Positions 11,050 to 24,638 of a stretch of 64,000 nt of DNA are shown here, piece after piece. The DNA comes from Albula goreensis (lineage: Eukaryota > Chordata > Actinopteri > Albuliformes > Albulidae), in assembly GCA_022829145.1 (NCBI GenBank), contig CM040763.1, forward strand, positions 1,337,342-1,401,341. The letters run 5' to 3'. How positions within the stretch are numbered: the first letter of the stretch is position 1; every line of letters starts with the position of its first letter. Position numbers and translations under genes: made by a program. Below the pieces are notes generated by a model. It was not told the DNA's origin and did no database searches. It saw nothing but the letters and a program-made list of their open reading frames with translations.

Positions 11050-14000
11050 GTGAGTGTTCATGAACAGCAAGCCTAGTCAACTCCGTTGATACATGCGACA
11101 GAAATGATCTATTTTGTTTGTCTATGATCAACAGTTATGGCTTACAGTTATGGCTTACATTTACTGCACTGCTTTTATTTACTGGCTCTCACTTATCTCT
11201 CGTTTACGCTGTGCTGTTGTGCGTTTATCTTTTTAGAGAACTATGTAAACACGTAGTCCAAGTGTGCTTGAATAAACTACAGAAGAACGTCATGAAGTTA
11301 AGAAACAACCCCTTCTGAAATTGTCTTGCAACACCAGTAACCTGCGCGCGGTGTGGCGGTATCCATCACGCGCTGTTGAAACGCGCTGACAGCACTCAGC
11401 CTCCGGCCGGTGAAAGATAGTGCGCGCGTCATTTATTCAATGGTTCTCGATAAGGATTTGTGTTGCTGTTGAAGTAGCCTGCTCAACGCTAGATTTAACC
11501 TTTCATTGCCGGTATGAATGGCAGACCGTTTTTAACTTATCGCTTAACAGCCTGGCTTTGCTTTCTGTCTGCGCCCGCTCCAGCTCACCCCGGAACTCCA
11601 TTAACAGCGGAATGCCGAGTTGTACTTCCACATTCTTTCACTCCGTAGGATTTACCCCCCATTTTTCTATGCTTCACCTTGGTTCTTGACCGCGTTACTC
11701 TTTCAACACTACCTTTATTGGCTGGGAACTAAAACACATACAACACCCTCCACAAAACCAATTCATCTGACGTTTCGGTCTAATAACCCGCCAAAACAAA
11801 CAAACTCGGATTTGGATTACATTTTCATTTCTGCAATGTAGTTGTAGCCTACATCATGCTTGGTGTCAGTTTTAAGAAATATTTACCCGTTTCATTCATT
11901 CTCTTTGTTTGTGTTAAGGATTCTGAAATGAACAGAAATGACCGCTTTTCTGTTAAAATTTGGATTTGTCATGCAAAATAAGCGTCATTTTGTACTACCA
12001 TGCACTGCTGCTGTGTTAAGCTAATTAACACGTATTATATATATACGTATTATGTACAATGTATTTACATGACACCTTAACATTTATTTTAAAAAAATGC
12101 AAAACAAGGATGTGAAGTATGGTCACCATTTGTTGTATATAGAAGTAAACCATTAGAAAAACTAACTGAACACATATTTTGACACAGGCAGCATAAAAAC
12201 AAAAATGAGGGGTGGGTCGTGGGTCAACTAATGACTGTCTAACCTTGGTGTAAGCACACCAATCAGCATGAGTGAACACTACAAATTCTCCCTGACAACT
12301 TTTCCTTTTCCCAAGAACTTTTCGTGATAGTGCCCAAATGTCCACTGGTGTTTGTACCGTGTCCCTGGAATGTTTCCCTGAAAGATTTATAAGCAGAATT
12401 AAGGCCATGCGAAGCGCTGCCAAATGACAAATAGTGTTTTGATCAAGGGTAACTTTTTTATACATCCGGCCCACCTACACTTTTCATTCGGGGGAAATCT
12501 CGCAGGATACGTTCAGTTAGTCACAGAGTCAGACACAGTGGAATTTCACCAGAGACCAAAGACTGACGCAGGCACGTTTCAAACAAGATGTCAAGCAATC
12601 ACGACGGCTAATTAATATTATATGAAAAATGCAAAGCTCATTTTATTGGTATTTTCTTTTTTAAAATCGAATTGTACATCGTGCGTCCCCGCTTCATTTG
12701 AGGAGTTATTGGGATTTTTTTTATTTCAGTATATGAAAATGGCACTGTGGTCGGATGTTCTGTCGGAAGAGCAGATGTGACAAGTGTAAGTAATGTACAC
12801 AGAAATAATGCATTCAGAGCACACAGCAGGGATGACACGAACATAAAAGTATGCATCTATGTTATGGGAAAGACAGGGAAAGACAAACTACGTTTATTTA
12901 CTAAGGCTATAGTAAGTAAGAGAGAGGTGGTCGCAGGAGACAGAGCGGTGTCGCCCCATTGTCCCGTCGTGTTTCAGAAGTGGGCGGATCTCTGCCCAAT
13001 GGCAGCCCCGACTCTCACGAGAGAAAGAGAAAGGCACTTTTCTGCCATCCAAAATCCCTTAAACCATCATCATTCCGGCACAGGAACCGCACTCTGTAAC
13101 AGCCTCTACCGCGAGGAGCTGAGGGATGACAGAGTCAATCCGCGCACCCGCAGCTCCGTCACGGCCCCGCTTGGAGTTGGGAGCGAGGCGGCGGCACCCG
13201 CAGCACTGAAGCGAACGCTGCGGAACGCATCAGGCTCGAACAGGAACGATGTGCTTTTTTTGCGTGCGAGGAAACTTAAAATCAGAACAAAAGGAATAAG
13301 GAATTCCTTTTTCCCCACCATTTTTTAATCGGCCGGAGCGGCCGTTTGTTCAATGTCATCATGATCATCTTTTCGTCACGCAGTGTACTGCTGTCAGTGT
13401 ACTACCCACAGATATTCCTCATCCTCACCAGCGGTAGCTACCTGTAAGTTGAGCTCAACATCTTACTCTGATTGCTTGTTGTATGTGTTTGTTTCTGGGT
13501 GCATAGTAAGGTACTGTGCGTTTGTATATGAGCTCGTCTGTTGTTTTTATTTGTTTAAATGTAGACTTAAATATGCTATACAAAGACTGGATATTAAAAG
13601 ATGAGAAGTTATTGTTTTTATGCTACATTTGAATAGCCTAATCATTAATAATTATTAACTGAAGTAACAGACACAGTGTGCAAACCTAATTAGCTCCCAA
13701 CAGCCAAGTACATTAGCGCATACTACCAATCAATATCGTTAATTTTTTTTTTTTTTTTTTTGGAGAAGGGGGATGCCGTTTTCTTTTAAGTTTACACATT
13801 TAAAATGGCATTGTTATTTTGTTTTTCAGTGATTAAAAGCAGTGTTGCAAATATTTTAATACCATGATATTTTAGGTTTTGTTGTATTTAGAAATATAAT
13901 GCAAGAAAGTTCTAAAACATTTAATTGCATTGATTGTATGAAAAGTTATTTGATTTTCCTAGCCACGTCTGTGAATCACATTTGTGTGAGGAATTTAAAG

Positions 14001-17000
14001 CAGTATTGATTTTTCCAAATGGTTTTAAAAACTTGCGAGAATATATTCTTAGTGTAATAGATGGAGAATAACTGCGTAATGGCTATACAGGATTTCATTT
14101 GGCCACAGACAGACAGAGAGCCGCTGAGGAAAAACTAAGGAAATAAAACAAATTCCCCTTTTTCAAGGGAGGAAGGATGTCCCTGCGTTTTTACCTGTCA
14201 GTGCTCGTGAATAAGGATTGCGCTTAGCCCATTACATCACCGTGTACTTACACGCGGCTCACGGAGGTTATAATTTAAAACCACATCTGGAAAAGCGGTA
14301 ATAAAACGTGGTCGCAGTCATGCTGCGTTTGATTGACACTAGTCTTCGTAATTACATCGTTATAACCGAAAGCAAAAAAAAAAAATTAAAAAAAATCAAG
14401 GTCCGGTTGCTGGAGAAAGATTTTTCGCCTTTACAATAATTACTGAACCATACGTTTAATCTTTGCGCTTAGACCCAGGGCTGATGCTAAAATAGATGTG
14501 GTTTATGGTTAGACGGTTTTTTTAAAAAAGTGGGCATGACTATGTTTAACTTTGGTAGAAACTACATACTTTTGTTTGTTTTTTAATTTCAACTTGCTTT
14601 ATTCGGCTTATGGCAAATTTGAAACGTCTTTCGGGGAAGGGGGCTGTTTCAAACATGTGTGGAATAAAAGGCCAGCATGCGGTTCATCCTCAAACGCCCC
14701 TTGCTCTTCAGATTCATATCCATAGCCTTATATTTTCTCGATCATAATGAATCCTCACGCAAGCTCAAGAAGCTGTACAGTCACAGCATTGTGTTCCTTT
14801 CAACCAGTTACAGCTGAACGATTTCGGATTGAACGTTTTACACTTTCTGCAAATAAGGTTTTTTTTTTTTTTTTTTTAATATAGACTGCGAAGCAACCAG
14901 ACAGATTTTCGTCATAAATAATTCACGAATTATCTTTAAAAAAAGAACAAAATATCAAATTAACATAAATTATCACAGCCAAGTGACTTTTGATTTACAT
15001 GTTTTTTTGGCTCCTTTCTCTCCTGTAGCCATTTTGTACCGCTGCTCACCATTGTTGTAGGCTGCTGGTTAATTTTTTTCTAGAAGAGAAAACGTAATTT
15101 TGTTGGTTAGAACTGCGAAGGTAACATGGTGAACATGAAAGGTGGGCTGTATGGAAAATATGTCAGTCTGGCCCTCAGACCCTGGGTTTCTCAGCAAGGG
15201 ATACAGCAGTGCTTTACCCATCAGCTAAACCAGGACCAGGGCCTTCTCGCTAACAGCATGATACTAAGAGCATTTTATTTTGAGAGCTTCTCAGGAAACA
15301 TCTGTAGCGGCAGTGTTCAAAATGATTTCATTCAGACAGGAATGTTTAAATTAATCATGGATTAACAGATAAAAAAACAACAGGACCAATTTCAATCCAA
15401 CAAATTTAGGGTCTTTGATGGCAGTGGCTATTCTGTTTTAGAATGACAGACTGCATTCCAAATGTCAGGTCTGGAGTAAAATACAAAACACTCCAAGAAA
15501 ATGTAAGTCGGTTTTGACTGAATTGCATGTGTGCTCATAGAGACAAAGGGCATTTAAACTGAATCATGCCAATACTTAGACCAGAAGCTACATCCAAAAC
15601 CTTTTTGGCCCCACTTAATCTACTTTCTATCACTGAACATGCCATAAACTATTTGCCCAGCAAACAAAAAACAACTTACATTTTATTTAAGCAAAATATT
15701 ACAATGGTATCTAGTTAACACTAATGATTGTAGCTTGTTTCTGACTGTCTCGGATTGCTTTATGTCAGAAAGTCCAAACACCCAGACATTTTGTCAATAC
15801 AGTTTTGTTTCACTCACTTATTCATTCCTGATGATACGTATAGATTGATTTTACCAATCACTGTAGAAGCAGATGTATTTTGATCTAAGGGATAAACATA
15901 ACATACATTACCCATTCATTACCACTCCCCTATACAGGATGCCCAAGTTCAAAGCCAACAGATCACAATCTGCTTTTATTCCTGCTGCGACTAACTTTTA
16001 AAATAAGCCATATAACCGGCACAATTTTATATCTTATAATGCTTCCTGTACCCTTGCTTCATGTGTCTTGCAGTTCATTTTTTACGGTGTTCGTGCTCAT
16101 TGTTTTTAAATATTGGTTCAGGTAATATACGCTCCAGGAGCTGCACAGGGTGGAGGAGAGGCTGTGGGGTGTGCTAACGGGGGGCATGTCTGGCTTAGCC
16201 TCGCATTCTCCCCCTCCAGCCACACAGATTGTACTGCGCTGGATTTGTGGCATGTTTCTGTGTGCCGCACAAAAATGAGAACTTAGCCTTGAGAGCCCCC
16301 GGCCTCCCGCTTGGAGAGTGCTGCGCTCATTTTGTGGCGTGTTTCTGTGTGCAGCACGAAAACAAGAACTGAACCGGTGGTGTTTGATTCATATTGGGTT
16401 TGACCACTTTGCTGGCTCTTGCACTCCTTTAGTGGTAAAAAAATGACCATAATAACAGATGAGTTAATGAGTGAATGGGAAGTGAATATTAGAGGGGGTG
16501 AATGAGTGAGTGAGTTGTTGAATGTGTTAGTGGACTCTTGAAGGGGTAATTGGATGAGTGGGAGGGTGAGCATGGGAGGAAGGTAGTGAATGAGTGAATA
16601 GATGTGTGAGGAAGTGAATGGGTGAGTAGGTAAACGAGTGACTGAAGAAGTGAATAATTCATGTTAATGAAGGGGATGAAGGAGTGAATCGGTGAGTGGG
16701 TGAGTGACTGAGTGAGTGAATATACATGTGAGTGGATGTATGAGAGGGACTGAGGAGTAACTTTGAGAGCGAATGAATTAGTGAGGGTGAACGAATGAGT
16801 AGCAAGGGACACGATTGTTTCATTGACTGGTTCCTCTGGTCTTAGCCATAACTTCCAAGATTGTCAGTTTTGACAATGTGGATGCTTGATGTGCTGCAGG
16901 ATTGAGTTAATCAAAAGGCAAGGCAGTTTGCCATTCACTTTCAACAGAAACAATGCTCTTTTTGTCAGAACAGGGTTTTTCATTTGCATGTTATAACCAA

Positions 17001-20000
17001 AAATAACAGTAAAATATGGAACAGAAAAAAATAACTGCACTGAATTTTACAACTGGATGGCCAAACCACTTTGTGATTTGACTGCTACCTCTCTAGAGCA
17101 TGGCCTGAATTATTTTTGATTATTCATTTAATACGTCTAGGCATATTTTTGTTTGTGCACTCTTAATGCTTTCATTGGTGGGATGGCAAAACCAAAGTCC
17201 CGAGATTAGTCTTTCAATAATATTAAATATTCAAAATCCCAAAATTATGTTATTTTTTCATATTGTCGTATGGACACCAAGTCTATGAATGAGATGAACC
17301 CTTTAGATTAGCAAACCACAAAAACAAAATACACCTTTTAAGTACAATTCTGAAAGCACGCTCCTTAATCTGATGAATCTCACTTGGGGAAACTGAATTA
17401 AAGTCAGTTTAAAGACTGTTACAGAGTTCTTCAGGTTAAGGCCCTGCTGCTGGAACGGTTGTGCTGTACTGCACTGCATATCTACAGGCCTCACTTTTCA
17501 GACTCCTAATTATGACATCATAACTATGCTAACCATTACATCATAACCATGTGCCCAGCATTCTACTATCTCTAATGTAGCTTTATTCAGGGCTGTTGTT
17601 GGCTAACAAACCAATGTTTGTTTACATCTACTTCTAATTAATCAACTGAGATGTACTGAATAATCTGATGTAGGCAGGACTCCAACCTGAAGCAGCTGTT
17701 CCCGGCTGTGGAATCTTTGGAAGCCATGTGGGGTAACAATATTTACCTGGGTTGGGGTGGGGTGGGGGCAGTATCACCTGAATGATACCCTGCCTGTGTT
17801 CCAAGGACTGAGTAGCACCTGGACACATGCCCTATAAAGGAGTGTGGGGGTATTGTCTGTGCTCTCCCAAAACGATGGAGGATATAGCAGTGCTGAGACA
17901 GGCCGAAAAATACCAGTGGAGAGAAAAAAAATGGAGTTCTTTTGAGTTTAAGAAAAATGCTCTCTGTGGGCAAGGTAATGGCAATGTTAAATGTGAGAAG
18001 AGAATGGAAGGGATTGTGTAGCCAATCAGATGTGGAGAGTGATTAGTTGGACACATGCAGAGAGCCACACTGGGGGTTTGTGAAGGATACTCGTGTTAAC
18101 ACCATAATCTTCTGTCATATTCCATGGGATCTCCTAAGACCGCAGTGAGTCAGGACTTCGCAGACTTTGGTTCAGCTTCACAGCTCCACCTAGCCCACTG
18201 GATGGCACAGAGGGATTTGAGAACCTGACTCACGGACAAATTCTTGTTCATTAGTGGTTGTGCATGTGGTTGTGTAGACTTCAACTCAACGAAAACAGCC
18301 AACACTGGAGTTGCCAAAATGCCCCCATCAATGAAATTTCAAATGAGAAAGTTATGACAGCAGAATTTACAAGCAAACTTGTGTGCACTGTTTCAACTTT
18401 CAGCAAACATGAAAGCAACCATCAACCAGCTCAGTGGTTCATTCTAGACAATTAAGCCTGGACCACTCTTGTTCATTAAAATGAGTTAATTCGTTGAGAA
18501 TCAGTTGTTGAGCAGCGCACGTATGTTTGCACTATGCCTGAGACAATGGAAACTGAAAGATATTCAGCATTAGTGGATTCCCCAGTGATCTATGCAGCGG
18601 GTCAGAAACACAGTGAACTATGCAGCGGGTCAGAAACACAGTGAACTATGCAGCGGGTCAGAAACACACAGTGAGCTATGCAGCGGGTCAGAAACACAGT
18701 GAGCTATGCAGCGGGTCGGAAACACAGTGAGCTATGCAGCGGGTCAGAAACACAGTGAGGTATGCAGCGGGTCAGAAACACAGTGAGCTATGCAGCGGGT
18801 CAGAAACACTGTGAGTTATGCAGCGGGTCAGAAACACAGTGAGTTATGCAGCGGGTCAGAAACACACAGTGAGCCATGCAGCGGGTCAGAAACACAGTGA
18901 GCTATGCAGCGGGTCAGAAACACAGTGAGTTATGCAGCGGGTCAGAAACACACAGTGAGTTATGCAGCGGGTCAGAAACACACAGTGAGTTATGCAGCGG
19001 GTCAGAAACACACAGTGAGCCATGCAGCGGGTCAGAAACACACAGTGAGCTATGCAGCGGGTCAGAAACACAGTGAACTATGCAGCGGGTCAGAAACACA
19101 GTGAGTTATGCAGCGGGTCAGAAACACACAGTGAGCCATTCAGCGGGTCAGAAACACACAGTGAGCTATGCAGCAGGTCAGAAACACACAATGAGCCAAG
19201 CAGCGGGTCAGAAACACAGTGAGCTATGCAGCGGGTCAGAAACACACAGTCAGCTATGCAGCGGGTCAGAAACGCAGTGAGCTATGCAGCGGGTCAGAAA
19301 CACAGTGAGATATGCAGCGGGTCAGAAACACACAGTCAGCTATGCAGCGGGTCAGAAACACACAGTCAGCTATGCAGCGGGTCAGAAACACACAGTGAGA
19401 TATGCAGCGGGTCAGAAACACACAGTCAGCTATGCAGCGGGTCAGAAACACACAGTCAGCTATGCAGCGGGTCAGAAACACACAGTGAGCTATGCAGCGG
19501 GTCAGAAACACAGTGAGCTATGCAGCGGGTCAGAAACACAGTGAGCTATGCAGCAGGGTCAGAAACACAGTGAGCTATGCAGGGGGTCAGAAACACAGTG
19601 AGCTATGCAGCGGGTCAGAAACACAGTGAGCTATGCAGCGGGTCAGGAACACAGTGAGCTATGCAGCGGGTCAGAAACACAGTGAGCTATGCAGAGGGTC
19701 AGAAACACAGTGAGCTATGCAGCGGGTCAGAAACACAGTGAGCTATGCAGTGGGTATGCATTTTAAGTTTTTTTTTTTTTAATCTTGTGCCAAAAAATGG
19801 AAACAAAGAACATGGAAGTTCCTCGTTTCCAGTCATTTTCTTGTTTTGCTGCTATGTTTCATAAGTTAGAGATGGCGACATTTCATTTCATTTTTTATCA
19901 TTTTTTAAAACTCATTTAAAAAGGTATCCACAAAATGCAGCCTGTCCTCCTTCTCTACTCTCTCCTCTCTCTTTCTGCCTCTCAGTCAATTCAAATTCAA

Positions 20001-23000
20001 ATATGCTTTATTGGCAAAACAAGAAAAACTTGTTGCTACAGCAATACTGATATGAACCGCAACCTCCCCTCCCCCTCCTCACAAGCCCTGGAGGGTTGCC
20101 AGTTGAAATGCTGGCATCCCCCCTCTCCTCCCGTTCCCCACCATCCCCATCCCTCTGATGTATTTGGAAGGAGAGTGTCTCGCAGCGTTTTTGGAAGTCT
20201 TTAAAAACACAGCCGGAGAACCATCCCCACTGTTTCTCAGCGGTCGCGAGCTTTGCTCGAGAGAGACCGCTCCAGAACGAGCCAAAGCACATCACAAAAA
20301 TACGAGCACAAAGGCAGGGATCAGAAACACGGCCACCACTGCTGTCCACATCTGCACCCTCTTGATGATATGAAGATGAACGATCGATTGCATTAGCAGG
20401 GTCCCTCGCATTCAATCAAAATGGACGATTCAGTCAAAATAAGAACCGAGTCTTTTAAAGAGCATTTGCTAATCTATTGTAGAGAAAAGAGAGCACAATC
20501 CAAAGGTCTGCTTGCTATCCAGTTAAATTGGAAATACTCAAACATATGTTGTAATATAAAGTCTGTTTTGATTGGATCATGTATTCCTTTAAATACACTC
20601 AGCCCCACCTGAGTGGTGCAAGGCAGCCATTTTGAGCCAGAGCCCTCCTAACACATCAGCTCAGGTGCGGAGAGAGAGAGGGACACAGTTACACTGTGAG
20701 GTCATCAGAGAGGGACACAGTTACACTGTGAGGTCATCAGAGAGTTACACTGTGAGGTCATCAGAGAGGGACACAGTTACACTGTGAGGTCATCAGAGAG
20801 GGACACAGTTACACTGTGAGGTCATCAGAGAGTTACACTGTGAGGTCATCAGAGAGGGACACAGTTACACTGTGAGGTCATCAGAGAGTTACACTGAGGG
20901 ACACAGTTACACTGTGAGGTCATCAGAGAGGGACACAGTTACACTGTGAGGTCATCAGAGAGGGACACAGTTACACTGTGAGGTCATCAGAGAGGGACAC
21001 AGTTACACTGTGAGGTCATCAGAGAGGGACACAGTTACACTGTGAGGTGATCATGTGACCAGGCTGAGAGAGTGGGGATTGGAAATTGGTCCAGAACTCC
21101 AGCGGAACCCCTGTCCTTGTGAAACATACCACGTGATGATATTTGTCATCTCAGTGAGTAACAAACAGCTATGGGTCTGCAAAAGGCAGTCTCTAAATTG
21201 CTGTCCTGCTTGCTAGCTGTTATGCACTCATACTAGGCTGCAGTTCTGCCATAGACACATAAATCTCAAATTATAAAGGAAAACATTTTGTGTGTGAGTG
21301 CTTGGAAGTGAAGTGAACCATGCCCAGCTTTGAGAAGCGCAGTTCCTTAGATGAGAAAAACGACTGCATGAGGCCCCGTACGGCCCGCACCGCCTGGTCT
21401 GAGCCTGGAACCAATTCCAGCTACAGCACCAGGCATCTGCGCGAGACCGCACTGTCACTCGCCAAACCATCCGGAGGGGGTATTGTCAGGGAGAAAAATA
21501 AACAAAAAATTTTTTATTTACTTTTATATTCTTTTTTTCCTGAACAAGATTTAAACATGCTGGGGGTAGCATTACGTGGAAACATTCTGTAGTTGGGATA
21601 CGCATTCCACTTCCTAACTATTTCAAATATAGAATTGCAACCACGATACTGGTATTATCAATGAATTGATTACATTACAAAATAACTGATTATTGATTGA
21701 TTGAGAGGATTGAAATCTCTGTCTCTGGTCTCTCCGCAGGGCCCTGTCCTCAGTGGTGGCTCTGGGGGCCAACATCATCTGCAACAAGATCCCCGGGCTG
21801 GCCCCCAGACAGCGTGCCCTCTGCCAGAGCCGGCCCGACGCCATCATCGTGATCGGGGAGGGCGCCCAGATGGGCATCAACGAGTGCCAGTACCAGTTCC
21901 GCTACGGGCGCTGGAACTGCTCGGCCCTGGGAGAGAGGACCGTCTTCGGGCAGGAGCTTCGAGTAGGTCAGTCATGTGCCCTGGACATGCCCCCCACCTC
22001 ACACATTCCAAAAACCCCACACTCCACTTGAATCATGTTGTTCTAAAGCTGTGGCCTAAAAAACTGCTGTGAGCACCAGGCCAGCTGCGAGATGATTTGT
22101 TTATAAATGGGACTAAACAATAGCAAAGACTGATAGACTGACTGCTTGGGTAATTAACTAATCAATCGGCTAATTGGCATATTTTCTGGGTGTTGCTCCA
22201 GGATGTTGTTTAGGGGCCAATTTAGTGTGCTGCAATGAACTGACTTTTGGACTTGGGAGATATAAAAAGACCAAAAGGAGAGTTGTAAGCCTGGTACACG
22301 AGGCTAGACAGAAAACAGAAAATCAAATCCACCCCCAGCACCCAGGTCTTGCAATGTTGACAGTACAGACTAGTGAGGGAAGAGCTGACCACCTGAACAC
22401 AAAGTAAATGACAGCTCTCTGGCATTCAGTGCTGGTGTTCCAGAATTCTGGATGTGGCGTTCTGGATTTCTGGACATGGTATGTGAAACATTGTTTAAAA
22501 TTCCAAGAGTCCATGTCTTAACCAGCTATGATATACGATGATATACTCTCTTCAGAGAGCAAGTAAACCATGCTGACACAATTGATAGTGGATTTTCCTT
22601 TGGCCTGTGAAGAATACCTTAAATACAAGGTTGTGTTAATTCAAATGATAAAACTATTTTTAAAGGGATTTGTGCTGTACTTCACGTGTGCACAGCTTGT
22701 TGCATTGTGGGATGGAATGAGGACATTAGGGGATGGCTTCCACTGTTAAATCAGACTCTGCTGTTGGGCTGACAGGTGCTTCAGGTGAGCTTTGGGGCTG
22801 AGAGAGCGATAAGCCTTGCTGTTATTCTGCTCTCATTATTTGTAGTTTTTTTATTGTAGTCTGCATTTGTCTGTGAGACCAAAACTATAAAAGTCCTTTT
22901 TTTAAAAAAAAAAAAAAATGCTTTGTTGCTGTAAAAATGCAGTTTGACTGCGTCTTTAATCTAGAGGTTCTGCAAACAATCACTTACCTTTGGAGTCGGC

Positions 23001-24604
23001 AGACTATCCCCCCTCCCACCTCCTCCCCCCCGTCCATTTGTCAGCTGTAGAGTTTTTGTAAGAGATGTATTGATTTCCCCTCTGTTTCAGAAAGTCTTAG
23101 CCATTAACCCTCAAAAGGACTGCGGCTTGTTGACTCAACTACATATGACTATTCTTCTGCAATTGCTTACTGTTACTTAAAGTTTGTCCCTCAAGGTTGT
23201 GATCCTGCGAGACTGTGAAGTGTGTTTTGTACTCCGCCATCTCCGTATCTTTAAGATTTGTGCCATGGCACGATTATGTGGACTTACGTGTTCAGCTTGC
23301 TAAGGGTTAAAGACTGGCTGAGCAAACGGCGTAGTGTTCATTCTCTCTCTTAGCTGCCTTCCATTCAGACAGAGTCGGTCAGTTTGAAGGAGTTCCGCAT
23401 GATTACACTGGCCTTCCAAGAAGGTAATAGCCGGGTTATGGCGCGTTACAGAATCCCAGCAAGTCCCGATTCAAGGAAAGGATTTTGTTACTGAAAATAC
23501 CAGTAATCTGATATTTAAGCCTTTTCGATTGCAATACATTTAATATAAATAAATAATTTCTGAAACAAGGGTCTGTTGAAAAGTTCATGAAGGAACACGT
23601 CCTGATGCTGGCAAGCGTCCCCGTTTGACAGGATGTCGTACACATATTACCGATGGAGAGACTGACCAAAGCGCCTTCATTACGGTTTCATGTGTCCTTC
23701 AGCAGCTCCTCCACTGAGGGAAAGCACACTACATTTCTCTGCATTACTGCGATTCGGCTGCCAAATAAAAACAGCAAAAGCTAAAGAAGCGTAAAAGAAT
23801 GAGCTTGGCGCAGATTTTTGTCTCTATTTCCAGAATCTCTTTTCTGGCAAGACACTGCATTTGGAAACAGGTGTGTAGCTGGCATACCTCAGACCACTGA
23901 TTTCTGTTACAATACAGACACAACCCTCTAATTAAAAAATTGTTAACTGGTGTAGGATTAATTTCTGCTAGACTGAACCAATGGAAACTGGAAAAGGTAT
24001 TACCATATTGACACGTGTCTGTAAAGGTTTAAAGAATTAATTAAATATTTGGTATTTAAGGTATGGTTTGCAAGGATACATGCTGTCACAATCAGCTATT
24101 TTTTTCCCCCCAAAGTCAATTAAATGACATGTAAGGAAAAAACCTCAGAGTTATGGACTGACCAGACAACCGAATGCAATATGGACCAAAGTAAATTCAA
24201 CTAAGGCTAGGAGGCATGAGGAGCAGTACTGAGGGAGGGGAAAAAAGAGGGAAGGAGACAGGCAACTGAGAAGGGGAGAGGGGCAGATATAGGAATGGAC
24301 AGGGGCAAAAGAGGGTGCAGAAAATAGGGGCTGGCATACACAGGTGAGTGAAAAGGCTGCAGAGCCAACTTCGGGTCTCAAAGGCCATCGGTGTTACTCT
24401 TGGAAATGTGTACAAACCTGTGCTGCAGCAAGAGAGAGCCAGGAACATCACAAGTAATGGAAAAACAATCACGCCAGGAAAGCAGAAACACTAGAGTACC
24501 ATGACTGCCTTACCTATGTTTCGCAAACTTGCTATCTATCTGACATGCCAACTTATTATTTGATATCTTAATTTCCTTGTTTGGCTGTCTCGGATGGTGC
24601 GCTA

Positions 24605-24638
<34 letters not shown>

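Noticed and set aside
12747-13328. 193-codon open frame before exon 1b
   Set aside because: Lies in CpG-rich DNA poor in stops, ends before exon 1b in a different phase and resembles no known family.
18876-19544. Repetitive frames on both strands of the 28/30-bp array
   Set aside because: Repeat artefacts; length variants shift phase between copies.
18587-21049. CRISPR-like appearance of direct repeats
   Set aside because: No unique spacers, units abut directly, and the context is a vertebrate gene intron with no cas genes.
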